A stretch of 37,903 bases of DNA from a bacterium (GTDB lineage: Bacteria; Zhuqueibacterota; QNDG01; JAGLOF01): the NCBI GenBank assembly GCA_023139105.1, contig JAGLOF010000092.1:1-37903 (forward strand), in the 5' to 3' direction. Below the pieces are notes generated by a model. The model was given only the letters and a program-made list of their open reading frames with translations, had not been told where the DNA came from and searched no databases. Positions within the stretch are counted from its first letter, which is position 1, and the number at the start of each line of letters is the position of its first letter. This document shows positions 5,775-16,676 of this stretch, in pieces. The position numbers and the translations under genes are program-made.

Positions 5775-8219
5775 TTATTCTGATTCCTCCTCCTCGTCCT
5801 CTCTAACTACCCGGGCTACATCTGCAACCACATCATCTTCTTTCAGACGGATGATACGAACACCCTGAGTATTACGTCCTGAAACCTTTATATCACTGAT
5901 CTTCTCACGGATTACCAGACCATTGAGAGAAATAATCAACAGATCATCTTCATCCAGCACATCCATAATGGCTATCATATTACCAATACGCGGTGTGGTT
6001 TTCAATGTAATAATACCCTTACCGCCGCGACCCGTGACGCGATAATCTGTTATTGACGACCGCTTGCCGTATCCTTTATCAGTAGCTACCAGTAAAGTAC
6101 CTTCCCGGCGGGCGACAACCATGCCTACAACACGATCGGTTGGCGAAAGAGAAATGCCCCTGACACCGGAAGCCGTTCTACCCATAGGCCTGACCTTGTT
6201 TTCTTCAAAGCGTATAGCCTTACCTTCAAAAGTACCAAGAACAATATCCTGGGTTCCGTCGGTGAGAGATGCTCCGATAAGTTCGTCATCAGGGCGGATG
6301 GTGATTGCATTGATGCCATTGCGTCTTGGATTTGAGAAGGCTGCCAACTCAGACTTTTTAACCTGTCCCTGGCGTGTGGCCATGAAAAGGTATTTATCCG
6401 GATCAAAAGTCTTAACAGGAACTACAGCCTTAATCTTTTCACCCTTTTCAACCTGGATGAGATTAACCATGGCTCTTCCACGGGAACCACGACCTATCTG
6501 TGGAATCTGGTGAACCTTCAACCAATAACACTTGCCGCGATTCGTGAAGAATAATATATAATGATGAGTTGATGCAATAAAGAGATGTTCAACAGAATCC
6601 TCACGACTGGTATCTGCTCCGCGGACACCTTTTCCACCGCGATGCTGGCGTTTATAACCGGATACCGGAAAACGTTTTATATAGCCAGAGTGAGAAATTG
6701 TTATAACCATATCCTCTTCGGCAATGAAATCCTCAACACTGAATTCGTCAGTATGATAGATTATTTCCGTGCGTCTCTCATCGTTATACTTCTCTTTGAT
6801 TGCCTGAAGTTCTGATTTGATGAGTGCCATCTGCTGATCATGACTATCAAGAATTGATTTCAGTCTTTCGATTTCCTTTATCAATGCAAGATATTCATCC
6901 TCAATCTTCTGACGTTCAAGACCGGTAAGCCTTTGCAGGCGCATATCAAGAATAGCCTGAGCCTGAATCTCGGACAGAGCAAAGGTCTTCATAAGACCGG
7001 TTCGTGCAGCATCAGGGCTCTTGGACTTTTTAATCAACTGAACAATTTCATCTATATTATCAAGCGCTATTTTAAGGCCTTCCAGAATGTGCGCCCGTCG
7101 TTCAGCTTTATCCAAAAGAAAGCGTGTACGCCGCATTATCACTTCATGTCTGTGATCGATGAAATGCCTGAGCATCTCTTTCAAGGCCATGATCTTGGGT
7201 CTACCGTCAACCAGGGCCAGCATGATCACGCCAAATGTGACCTGCATCTGTGTATGTTTATACAGAGAATTGAGGATTACCTGAGAATTTGCATCCCTCT
7301 TTAACTCAATTACCAGACGCATTCCATCACGGTCAGATTCATCACGTAAATCCGAGATACCTTCAATTTTCTTGTTTTTTACAAGATCAGCAATAGATAG
7401 AATCAGATTGGTCTTATTGACCTGATATGGTATTTCCGACACAATAATTGATTCTCTGTCTCTCTTGCCTATCTCAATAGATGCGCGCCCGCGAACAATT
7501 ACCTTGCCCCGGCCTGTACGGTATGCATCACCGATACCCCCAGCACCGTAAATGATTCCTCCCGTGGGAAAATCAGGTCCCTGCACATGTTGACGCAGGC
7601 CATCATCTGAAATATCAGGATCATCAATTACCGCTTCAACAGCGTCAACTATTTCTCCCAGATTATGTGGTGGGATGTTAGTAGCCATACCCACGGCAAT
7701 ACCTGAAGCACCATTGATAAGTAAATTAGGGATCATTGAGGGCATTACAGTTGGTTCTTTGAGAGATTCATCAAAGTTAGGGGTATAATTTACTGTATCT
7801 TTATCAAGATCACCAAGAATATCCTCAGCAATGGTCATTAACTTAGCTTCTGTATAACGCATTGCCGCAGCCGAGTCACCATCTACCGAACCAAAGTTAC
7901 CCTGACCATTGACCAATGGATAGCGTAATGAGAAAGTCTGCACCATACGCACCATTGAATCATATACTGCCGAATCACCATGCGGATGGTATTTACCAAG
8001 CACATCACCGACAATACGGGCCGACTTCCTGAATGGCCGGTTATGCCGCAGTCCAAGCTCATGCATACTATAAAGAATACGACGATGCACGGGTTTCAAA
8101 CCATCTCTGACATCGGGCAGTGCACGAGCTACAATTACAGACATTGAATAATCAAGGTATGAGTTTTTCATCTCATCCTCGATATATATATTTACTACAC
8201 GATCTCTTTTTTCTGCCAT
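5775..8219 (-). CDS. gyrA: DNA gyrase subunit A
   Basis: The 814-residue breakage-reunion subunit of DNA gyrase. The N-terminal domain starts with [20 protein letters not shown] and carries the active-site Tyr122 (AAMRYTE), the residue that bonds to cleaved DNA. The quinolone-determining region keeps Ser83 and Asp87 in the E. coli pattern, so no classic resistance change is present there. The C-terminal beta-pinwheel has a GyrA box, QHRGGKG (525-531), which marks it as gyrase rather than topoisomerase IV. The acidic tail (EDEEEESE) is short. It follows gyrB by 17 nt with AAGGAA before the ATG, so the two subunits are made from one transcript, which probably ends at the hairpin at 5684-5722. 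Confidence 0.98.
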   Translation of the reverse strand: MAEKRDRVVNIYIEDEMKNSYLDYSMSVIVARALPDVRDGLKPVHRRILYSMHELGLRHNRPFRKSARIVGDVLGKYHPHGDSAVYDSMVRMVQTFSLRYPLVNGQGNFGSVDGDSAAAMRYTEAKLMTIAEDILGDLDKDTVNYTPNFDESLKEPTVMPSMIPNLLINGASGIAVGMATNIPPHNLGEIVDAVEAVIDDPDISDDGLRQHVQGPDFPTGGIIYGAGGIGDAYRTGRGKVIVRGRASIEIGKRDRESIIVSEIPYQVNKTNLILSIADLVKNKKIEGISDLRDESDRDGMRLVIELKRDANSQVILNSLYKHTQMQVTFGVIMLALVDGRPKIMALKEMLRHFIDHRHEVIMRRTRFLLDKAERRAHILEGLKIALDNIDEIVQLIKKSKSPDAARTGLMKTFALSEIQAQAILDMRLQRLTGLERQKIEDEYLALIKEIERLKSILDSHDQQMALIKSELQAIKEKYNDERRTEIIYHTDEFSVEDFIAEEDMVITISHSGYIKRFPVSGYKRQHRGGKGVRGADTSREDSVEHLFIASTHHYILFFTNRGKCYWLKVHQIPQIGRGSRGRAMVNLIQVEKGEKIKAVVPVKTFDPDKYLFMATRQGQVKKSELAAFSNPRRNGINAITIRPDDELIGASLTDGTQDIVLGTFEGKAIRFEENKVRPMGRTASGVRGISLSPTDRVVGMVVARREGTLLVATDKGYGKRSSITDYRVTGRGGKGIITLKTTPRIGNMIAIMDVLDEDDLLIISLNGLVIREKISDIKVSGRNTQGVRIIRLKEDDVVADVARVVREDEEEESE

Positions 8220-8236
8220 AAAAATTCCTTAACTAC

Positions 8237-10150
<1,914 letters not shown>

Positions 10151-10157
10151 TCACATA

Positions 10158-10433
10158 TTAAAACCAGACAATATCCTTGATTGTTGCTTTTTCTTTATCT
10201 GCACTAATTGTTTGTAGTATTTTTGCTTTATGGAACAACAATTCATGCCGCCACGCATCACTCTTAACCCGGACAAAGAGAATTCCATTTGAAACACGGT
10301 GTGGAGTTGTGACATTGGCAATACGTTGACCAACTATTTCTTCCCAGTCTCGCATTACCGAGTGGCGTTTCAAAGATTCTTCGATACCATGGTCTTTGAA
10401 GAATTTATGCAATACTACATTCAAGGATTTCAA
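10158..10433 (-). CDS. DciA-like (DUF721) protein
   Basis: A small basic protein of 91 residues with the DUF721 pattern: an amphipathic start (SLNVVLHKFFKDHGIEESL), then MRDWEEIVGQRIANVTTPHRV and GILFVRVKSDAWRHEL. In several bacteria DciA helps load the replicative helicase, and such genes often sit between dnaN or recF and gyrB, as here. The start is a TTG at 10433 with AGGG upstream, 1 nt after the dnaN stop codon. This argues for coupled translation. No recF is found in the cluster. Confidence 0.8.
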   Translation of the reverse strand: MKSLNVVLHKFFKDHGIEESLKRHSVMRDWEEIVGQRIANVTTPHRVSNGILFVRVKSDAWRHELLFHKAKILQTISADKEKATIKDIVWF

Positions 10434-10434
10434 T

Positions 10435-11553
10435 TTAAGACCCTAATTTAATGGGCATGATCAACATGAGAAAATCCTCATCACCCTCCTGGCTGTTTGG
10501 CATAACCAGAGCGGCACGTACAGGACTTTTCAGTTGAAAAACTGCTTCATCAGTATCTATATGGCGAAGAATATCCATTAAATACTGGGCATTATAACCT
10601 ATTTCCATAGGTTCATCATTATATTCCACCGTCATCTCTTCCCGAGCCTCACCACCAACATCCATATCCTCAGAATTTATAATCAATTTACCCGGTTCAA
10701 GGGCAAAACGAATCTGATGTGTCAGTGCACTTGAAAAAAGAGAAACGCGCTTAACAGAGGCAATAAGAAGATTCTTGTCAACAATCAATTTCTTCTCATT
10801 ATCTCTGGGAATAACTCTCTCGTAATCGGGATATTCACCCTCAACCAGTCGAGTATACAGAACAGTATTACCAAAATTAAAACGTAATCCTGTCTCATCA
10901 TGCGTAAGCTCGGTAGTTCCTTCATCAACCAGATTTTTCAAAGCAATCTGAACAGCTTTGGGTGGTACAATCATTTTAGCTGATGCTTCATCTGCATGAA
11001 AACCACGGTCAATGAATTTTGATAAACGGTGACCATCTGTGGCAACCATCCGGAATTCATCGGACATGATCTGAATAAATACACCCATAAGAGCGGGTCT
11101 TAGTTCTTCTGATGATACTGCAAATAAAGTTCTCTTGAACATTTTGCCCAGAAGTGCTTTATCTACTATCACTGTTTTTTCTTCGGAAAAACGGGGAGGT
11201 TCTGGAAAATTATCTTTTCCTATACCTGAGACCTGATAAAAACCCTGATCTGTCGTTATCTTGATGCGATTAGTATTATCAGCCTCAAAATTAATAAGTA
11301 TATCAGGTAAAGATCTAATCATCTCAGTAATAACACGGGCGGGTAAAGCCAGTGCTCCCGGGGTGTCCATAGACTTAGTTGGTACTTCTGTAGTGATTGA
11401 GACTTCAAGATCTGTACCGGTTAGTCGAAGAGTATTATCTTCAACCTGAAAAAGAATGTTTTCCAGAATAGGTGTTGTGGAACGAGCTGGTACTACGCCG
11501 GACACTTTCTGGAGAGCGTCCAGTAAATTACTTTGAAGCATCGTAAATTTCAT
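10435..11553 (-). CDS. dnaN: DNA polymerase III sliding clamp (beta subunit)
   Basis: A 372-residue protein with the three repeated clamp folds (about 1-120, 128-245 and 246-372). It starts MKFTMLQSNLLDAL and ends in FLMLIMPIKLGS, close to the conserved clamp C-terminus that forms the partner-binding pocket. It forms the ring that holds the polymerase on DNA. The ATG at 11553 is preceded by AGGAGG at good spacing. It is separated from dnaA by 303 nt that contain DnaA boxes, and is followed directly by the dciA-like gene. Confidence 0.97.
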   Translation of the reverse strand: MKFTMLQSNLLDALQKVSGVVPARSTTPILENILFQVEDNTLRLTGTDLEVSITTEVPTKSMDTPGALALPARVITEMIRSLPDILINFEADNTNRIKITTDQGFYQVSGIGKDNFPEPPRFSEEKTVIVDKALLGKMFKRTLFAVSSEELRPALMGVFIQIMSDEFRMVATDGHRLSKFIDRGFHADEASAKMIVPPKAVQIALKNLVDEGTTELTHDETGLRFNFGNTVLYTRLVEGEYPDYERVIPRDNEKKLIVDKNLLIASVKRVSLFSSALTHQIRFALEPGKLIINSEDMDVGGEAREEMTVEYNDEPMEIGYNAQYLMDILRHIDTDEAVFQLKSPVRAALVMPNSQEGDEDFLMLIMPIKLGS

Positions 11554-11856
11554 AGATGATCCTCCTGGATATTCCTCAAAGGGTGAACCTATAAAATAAA
11601 AGATTTTTTAAGATAATTCAAGAGAATAGTTATTCTTATAGAGAGTGTGGAAAAGTGGATAACTATAAGACTAGATCTCTTAACATACTAAAAAACAACC
11701 TTTTACCTTTTATAAAAAATAACTAACTTTATGTGTATTGACTGTGGATAAATCTGGATAATAAGGGGATAAACCAGCAGTGCCCGATACGACAACCGGA
11801 CACTATTAACTTATCCACATTTCTTATACATAAAAAACCCCATTTATCCACAATCT
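11554..11856. other. dnaA-dnaN spacer with DnaA boxes (possible oriC part)
   Basis: This spacer holds two exact DnaA boxes TTATCCACA (11811-11819 and 11844-11852) and one exact inverse box TGTGGATAA (11743-11751). Near-matches lie at 11654-11662 (AGTGGATAA) and 11753-11761 (TCTGGATAA). Between 11590 and 11740 the sequence is AT-rich, suitable for unwinding. Boxes beside dnaA are typical of bacterial origins. This could also be where DnaA controls dnaN. Confidence 0.75.
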
Positions 11857-13263
11857 TTACAGTGTTGCAACTTCAACTTTTTTCTGCAATAAATCTATAG
11901 CATCCCGCATTCTCTCTTTTTTATCAGGATGTTGCAGGAGTTGTTGAATAGTTCTGACAGCATGTATGACAGTTGTATGATCACGGCCGCCAAAATGGAG
12001 ACCTATACTTTTTAATGAGTAATGAGTAGTCTCTTTTGAAAGATACATCGCTACTTGTCGTGCAAATGCAATCTCTTTTTTCCTGCTTTTACCTCTTAGA
12101 AGATCATCTGGTATATCGTAGAAGTGACAGACAACACGCTGTATCTCTTCAATAGATATTTCTTTACGTTTTCTTATAACCACATCTTTAAGAACCATTT
12201 TAGCAAGATCCAAAGAAATATCAGTACCCTTCAAGGATGAATATGCCATCAGCTTAATTAGAGCACCTTCCAGTTCGCGAATATTGGATGTAATATTTGT
12301 TGCCATGTATTCTACTATATCCATAGGAAGAATAATGCCGTCAAAATCCGCTTTTTGCTGAAGAATAGCTATTCGTGTTTCCAGATCCGGGGGTTGAATA
12401 TCTGCAACTAATCCCCACTGAAAACGAGAAAGAAGACGTTCTTCCAGATTTTTTAACTCTTTTGGAGGTCTGTCTGAAGATAAAACAATCTGTTTACCAC
12501 GTTGATGCAGAGCATTGAAAGTATGGAAAAACTCTTCCTGTGTTCTCTCTTTACTCATGAAAAATTGAACATCATCAACAATCAAAAGATCTGCACTACG
12601 ATAATTTTGAGAAAAATTTGTAGCTTTATTATTTTGAATGGAATTTATAAATTCAATGGTAAATTTTTCACTTGAGACATATCGTACACGTTTGGCAGTT
12701 CCGTTTGAAAGAGCGTAATTTCCAATGGCCTGAATTAAATGGGTTTTACCCAAGCCAACACCACCATAAAGAACAAGTGGATTGAAAGATGTCTTACCCG
12801 GTGCCTCAGCAACTGCCAGTGCTGCAGCTTTTGCAAATTGATTACCACCACCTTCAACAAAGGTGTCAAAAGTATATCTGGAATTGAGAAATGTCTTCTC
12901 GCCCATAAATTCACCGGTAATCGGTGTTTCCGTCGATGTATCGGATTGTTGAAAGAAAACAGTTTCTTTTTTAATTTGATATTGCGGCTCAACACCATGT
13001 CCTATTACTTGAGAAAGAGCATCCCGTAAAATTTTAGGATAATGTTGTTCAAGCCATTCATAGAAAAATTGACTCGGCACCTGAAGTACAAGCCTGTTTT
13101 CTTTAAGATCCAATGCTTTTAACGGCCTGAACCAGGTTTGAAAACTTTGGGGATTAATAGTGGTTTTTATAATCTCCAGGCAAGATGTCCATAATTCTTC
13201 AGGAGTGGACTTATCCACAATATGATCCAGGTTATCCACATACGATGTCACAAAAGACCCCAT
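11857..13263 (-). CDS. dnaA: Chromosomal replication initiator DnaA
   Basis: A 468-residue initiator. Domain I (about 20-95) has LWTSCLEII and QSFQTWFRPL; a short linker (100-125) follows. The AAA+ domain has Walker A GGVGLGKT (167-174) and Walker B LLIVDD (226-231). Domain IV carries the DNA-reading signature GGRDHTTV (425-432). The ATG at 13263 has no obvious ribosome site. The first codons contain two exact DnaA boxes (13211-13219 and 13232-13240), which spell the repeated Val-Asp pairs of VDNLDHIVDK. DnaA could therefore bind its own gene start and limit its expression. Confidence 0.97.
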   Translation of the reverse strand: MGSFVTSYVDNLDHIVDKSTPEELWTSCLEIIKTTINPQSFQTWFRPLKALDLKENRLVLQVPSQFFYEWLEQHYPKILRDALSQVIGHGVEPQYQIKKETVFFQQSDTSTETPITGEFMGEKTFLNSRYTFDTFVEGGGNQFAKAAALAVAEAPGKTSFNPLVLYGGVGLGKTHLIQAIGNYALSNGTAKRVRYVSSEKFTIEFINSIQNNKATNFSQNYRSADLLIVDDVQFFMSKERTQEEFFHTFNALHQRGKQIVLSSDRPPKELKNLEERLLSRFQWGLVADIQPPDLETRIAILQQKADFDGIILPMDIVEYMATNITSNIRELEGALIKLMAYSSLKGTDISLDLAKMVLKDVVIRKRKEISIEEIQRVVCHFYDIPDDLLRGKSRKKEIAFARQVAMYLSKETTHYSLKSIGLHFGGRDHTTVIHAVRTIQQLLQHPDKKERMRDAIDLLQKKVEVATL

Positions 13264-13429
13264 TAATTAACAATCAAAAAAAAAAGAATTAAACTACAAC
13301 CATAACTTCAAAAAAAATAATAACATAACAAAAAATAACCATTAAATAAAAAAGGCCGTAATTCATTAATTTACAAAGAAAAAGAAACAGAAATGGTTAA
13401 ATACAATGGAAACCCACAAGTTATCCACA
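13211..13429. other. DnaA-box cluster and AT-rich tract upstream of dnaA (possible oriC part)
   Basis: Exact boxes TTATCCACA lie at 13211-13219, 13232-13240 (both inside the dnaA start) and 13421-13429. Between them, 13264-13400 is extremely AT-rich with long A runs and little G, a good candidate for DNA unwinding. The rest of the gap up to the ppdK terminator (13430-13505) shows no gene. Together with the boxes at 11743-11852 this resembles a bipartite origin around dnaA. Confidence 0.7.
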
Positions 13430-13505
13430 TAAACCCAACCCCTCCCCTCAACGTAAATAAATATACCAATGTTTTGACGTAATGCAAGAGGAAAAATCAA
13501 ATGAT

Positions 13506-13537
13506 AAAAAAAAACCGGGGCATCTTAAACGCCCCGG
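13506..13537 (-). terminator. ppdK terminator
   Basis: Stem CCGGGGC (13515-13521) with GCCCCGG (13531-13537), 9-nt loop. On the minus strand it is followed by nine T residues (13514-13506). It begins 21 nt past the ppdK stop and fits a classic intrinsic terminator. Confidence 0.9.
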
Positions 13538-13558
13538 CAAAATAGCTGGATGGAACTG

Positions 13559-16279
13559 TTATTTATTTAATAAATTGGCGTGTGCGGCTGCCAGTCGGGC
13601 AATTGGAACCCTGTATGGTGAGCAGCTTACATAGTCCATACCAACGCGATGACAAAAGTCAACAGATCTTGGCTCACCACCATGTTCACCACAGATACCA
13701 ACTTTAAGTCCTGGTCTGGCGGCACGGCCTTTTTGCGTAGCCATTTCCACAAGCTGTCCAACACCACGTTGATCAAGGACCTGGAAAGGATCGAATTCCA
13801 ATATTCCTTTTTCTATATAAATAGGCAGGAATGTACCGGCGTCATCACGTGAATAACCAAAGGTCATCTGTGTAAGATCGTTGGTGCCAAAAGAGAAAAA
13901 TTCCGCTACATCGGCTACTTCATCAGCAGTTAGAGCAGCGCGTGGAATTTCAATCATGGTGCCAACCATGTAGTCTATTTTTTCACCTTTTTCCGCAAAT
14001 ACTTTTTCTGCCGTAGCACGGATAATCTCTTCCTGAAGTACGAATTCTTTCTTTGTACCGATAAGAGGAACCATTATTTCAGGTTGGGCGTCGATTCCTT
14101 TTGCTTTACAATTAAGAGCAGCTTCAATTATTGCACGGGCCTGCATCTCGGTAATTTCGGGATAGGTGTTGCCCAGACGACAACCACGGTGTCCCAGCAT
14201 CGGATTGAATTCAGCCAGTGAATCTACCTTGGCCTTAACATCTTCGGCACTGATACCCATCTCTTTGGCCATCTCTAATTGATTTGCTTCTTCGTGCGGT
14301 ACAAATTCATGTAAAGGAGGATCGAGCAGACGAACAGTTACGGGCAGACCATCCATGGCTTCGAATATTCCCTCAAAATCTTCGCGCTGAATAGGTAGAA
14401 GTTTATCAAGGGCCTTACGCCGTCCGGCCTCATCTTTTGCCAGAATCATCTCACGTACAGCCTTGATACGTTCACCCTCAAAGAACATGTGCTCCGTACG
14501 ACACAGACCGATTCCCTGTGCACCAAAGTCACGTGCCACCTTAGAATCATTGGGTGAGTCTGCGTTTGTTCTTACTTTCATCTTTGTATATTTGTCACAC
14601 ATATCCATAAGCTTACCGAAGTTGCCAGAGAGTTCCGGTTTCATGGTTTCAACCTTGCCTTCAAGAACTTCACCCGTGGAGCCGTTGAGAGAAATCCAGG
14701 CACCTTCTTCAAATACAGTTCCGTCAATAGTCATTGTGCGTTTTTTGTAATTGATAACAATGGAACCGGCACCGGATACACAGCATTTGCCCATACCGCG
14801 TGCAACTACGGCAGCGTGTGACGTCATACCCCCTCTTGCTGTGAGTATACCATTAGCGGCATTCATTCCGGCCAGATCTTCAGGGCTGGTCTCAATACGT
14901 ACTAAAATGACAGGCTCACCTTTTTCAGCCCAGGTCTCTGCTTCGTCTGCAAAGAAGACAATGCGTCCTGTAGCAGCACCGGGTGAGGCAGGTAGTCCTT
15001 TTGCAAGTTTAGTTGCGGAGGCCAAAGCACTGGTTTCAAAGATCGGATGAAGGAGCTCGTCTAACTTATTGGGTTCTACCCGCAGGATTGCTTCTTTCTC
15101 ATCCAGCATTCCCTGTTCCATCATTTCAATTGCAATGCGAACCATGGCAGCACCAGTACGTTTTCCACCTCGTGTCTGTAATAACCAGAGTCTGCCATCC
15201 TGAATGGTGAATTCCAGGTCCTGCATATCTTTGTAATGGTTCTCCAGCTTGGTTTCAACGTCCATCAGCTGCCTGAACATCTCAGGCATGGCCTCTTCCA
15301 AAGATGGAAAATTAGCTTTGCGTTCTTCTTCACCGACATTGGCAAGTATGGCCCAGCGTTTTGCACCTTCAAGAGTAATCTGCTGGGGAGTACGTGTGCC
15401 GGCAACAACATCTTCACCCTGAGCATCGATAAGATATTCACCGTTAAAAATGTCTTCACCGGTTCCGGCGTCACGTGTGAAAGCTACACCTGTGGCAGAG
15501 TTGGATCCCATGTTGCCGTAAACCATAGATTGTACGTTTACTGCCGTTCCCCACTCACCGGGAATATTATTCAGGCGGCGATAGACATTGGCGCGTTCAT
15601 TATTCCACGAATCAAAAACCGCAGAAACGGCGCCCCAGAGTTGATCCCACGGATCAACAGGAAAATCATGACCTGTTACGCGTTTAACCGCTTGCTTGAA
15701 ATTTGTAACCAGCTCTTTAAGATCATCGACGCTTAAGTCTGTATCATTTTCAACACCTCTGGCTTCTTTGGCACTTTCAATGATCTCCTCAAAAGGATCG
15801 ATATCTTCCTTGGATTCGGGTTTCATACCGAGAACCACATCACCATACATCTGTACAAAGCGGCGATAACTGTCCCAGGCAAAACGGGCATTACCGGATT
15901 TCTCTGCCAAACCCTCAACAACATCATCATTAAGACCAAGGTTAAGTACAGTATCCATCATGCCGGGCATGGATACACGGGCACCGGAACGTACTGAGAG
16001 TAAAAGCGGATTGTTTCGGTCGCCAAATGTGGCATCCATTACAGATTCGACATTTTTAACGCTGGCCTTTACTTCAGCCTTAATCAAATCAACAGCTTTG
16101 TCATGGCCATTTTTAGTATAGTATGTACAAACTTCAGTGGTTATTGTGAAACCTGCAGGTACAGGTACGCCGATAAGGTTCATTTCTGCTAGGTTGGCGC
16201 CTTTTCCACCAAGCAGATTTTTGTCACCGGTACCGCCATCAGCCTTACCGGCACCAAAAAAATATACATGTTTTGACAT
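13559..16279 (-). CDS. ppdK: Pyruvate phosphate dikinase
   Basis: A 906-residue enzyme that interconverts pyruvate, ATP and phosphate with phosphoenolpyruvate, AMP and diphosphate, used in gluconeogenesis or diphosphate-linked glycolysis. The N-terminal ATP-grasp domain begins LLGGKGANLAEM (22-33). The swivelling domain carries the phosphorylated His488 in GGMTSHA (483-489). The C-terminal PEP/pyruvate barrel has FFSFGTNDLTQM and the catalytic Cys863 in GICGEHGG. Full family length. The ATG at 16279 has AGAGG upstream. It appears to be a single-gene unit, with its own upstream gap and a strong terminator. Confidence 0.97.
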   Translation of the reverse strand: MSKHVYFFGAGKADGGTGDKNLLGGKGANLAEMNLIGVPVPAGFTITTEVCTYYTKNGHDKAVDLIKAEVKASVKNVESVMDATFGDRNNPLLLSVRSGARVSMPGMMDTVLNLGLNDDVVEGLAEKSGNARFAWDSYRRFVQMYGDVVLGMKPESKEDIDPFEEIIESAKEARGVENDTDLSVDDLKELVTNFKQAVKRVTGHDFPVDPWDQLWGAVSAVFDSWNNERANVYRRLNNIPGEWGTAVNVQSMVYGNMGSNSATGVAFTRDAGTGEDIFNGEYLIDAQGEDVVAGTRTPQQITLEGAKRWAILANVGEEERKANFPSLEEAMPEMFRQLMDVETKLENHYKDMQDLEFTIQDGRLWLLQTRGGKRTGAAMVRIAIEMMEQGMLDEKEAILRVEPNKLDELLHPIFETSALASATKLAKGLPASPGAATGRIVFFADEAETWAEKGEPVILVRIETSPEDLAGMNAANGILTARGGMTSHAAVVARGMGKCCVSGAGSIVINYKKRTMTIDGTVFEEGAWISLNGSTGEVLEGKVETMKPELSGNFGKLMDMCDKYTKMKVRTNADSPNDSKVARDFGAQGIGLCRTEHMFFEGERIKAVREMILAKDEAGRRKALDKLLPIQREDFEGIFEAMDGLPVTVRLLDPPLHEFVPHEEANQLEMAKEMGISAEDVKAKVDSLAEFNPMLGHRGCRLGNTYPEITEMQARAIIEAALNCKAKGIDAQPEIMVPLIGTKKEFVLQEEIIRATAEKVFAEKGEKIDYMVGTMIEIPRAALTADEVADVAEFFSFGTNDLTQMTFGYSRDDAGTFLPIYIEKGILEFDPFQVLDQRGVGQLVEMATQKGRAARPGLKVGICGEHGGEPRSVDFCHRVGMDYVSCSPYRVPIARLAAAHANLLNK

Positions 16280-16627
16280 GTTTTGCCTCTATGTTTTGTG
16301 ATTATTGTGTTTGATATTTTTATTTAATCATATATTTACTTGCACCACACCAGTGATGAGTATTATGTGGTATTATACATCATACTGCTCAACAGGCAGA
16401 AATTTAACTTAACAATGGGGAACTGTCCACTTTCCAACCGGTTTATAGAGCGAAAACAGTTGGTCAATGGTATAAGGCGACTCAAATTCTACTATTTCAA
16501 GCAGTCTGCTTGCTCTTAAATCTTATCCGGACTTAACAGAACGTGTCTGAATAAATATACGGCAATGTGATGTTTTGTGCACTGTGCTTTTAAAACCGAT
16601 TAATGAGCAGTCGTCTGTTGTCGCTTA
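16280..16627. other. Intergenic region between ctpA-like gene and ppdK
   Basis: No gene or RNA gene recognised. On the minus strand a TATAAT hexamer (16371-16376) about 92 nt before the ppdK start could be the -10 element, but I see no convincing -35 at the usual distance. The remainder has no repeat or hairpin I can support. Confidence 0.4.
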
Positions 16628-16669
16628 TTTGTGCATCGGTGAAGATTTGAGTCTTCACCGATGCACAAA
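16628..16669. terminator. Long perfect hairpin after the protease gene
   Basis: An 18-bp perfect stem (16628-16645 with 16652-16669) and a 6-nt loop, starting 7 nt past the stop codon of the protease gene. There is no T run on either side, so factor-independent termination is uncertain. RNA 3'-end protection is an alternative role. Confidence 0.6.
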
Positions 16670-16676
16670 GCATTAT

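Noticed and set aside
6064..6513. 149-codon plus-strand frame inside gyrA
   Set aside because: It is the mirror frame of well-conserved gyrA sequence. Long antisense frames are expected from its codon use.
15236..15736. 166-codon plus-strand frame inside ppdK
   Set aside because: Shadow of the conserved ppdK gene with no independent protein signature.
16400..16520. Possible tRNA-like stretch between ppdK and the protease gene
   Set aside because: A T-arm-like string is present, but no matching acceptor stem or anticodon arm could be formed.
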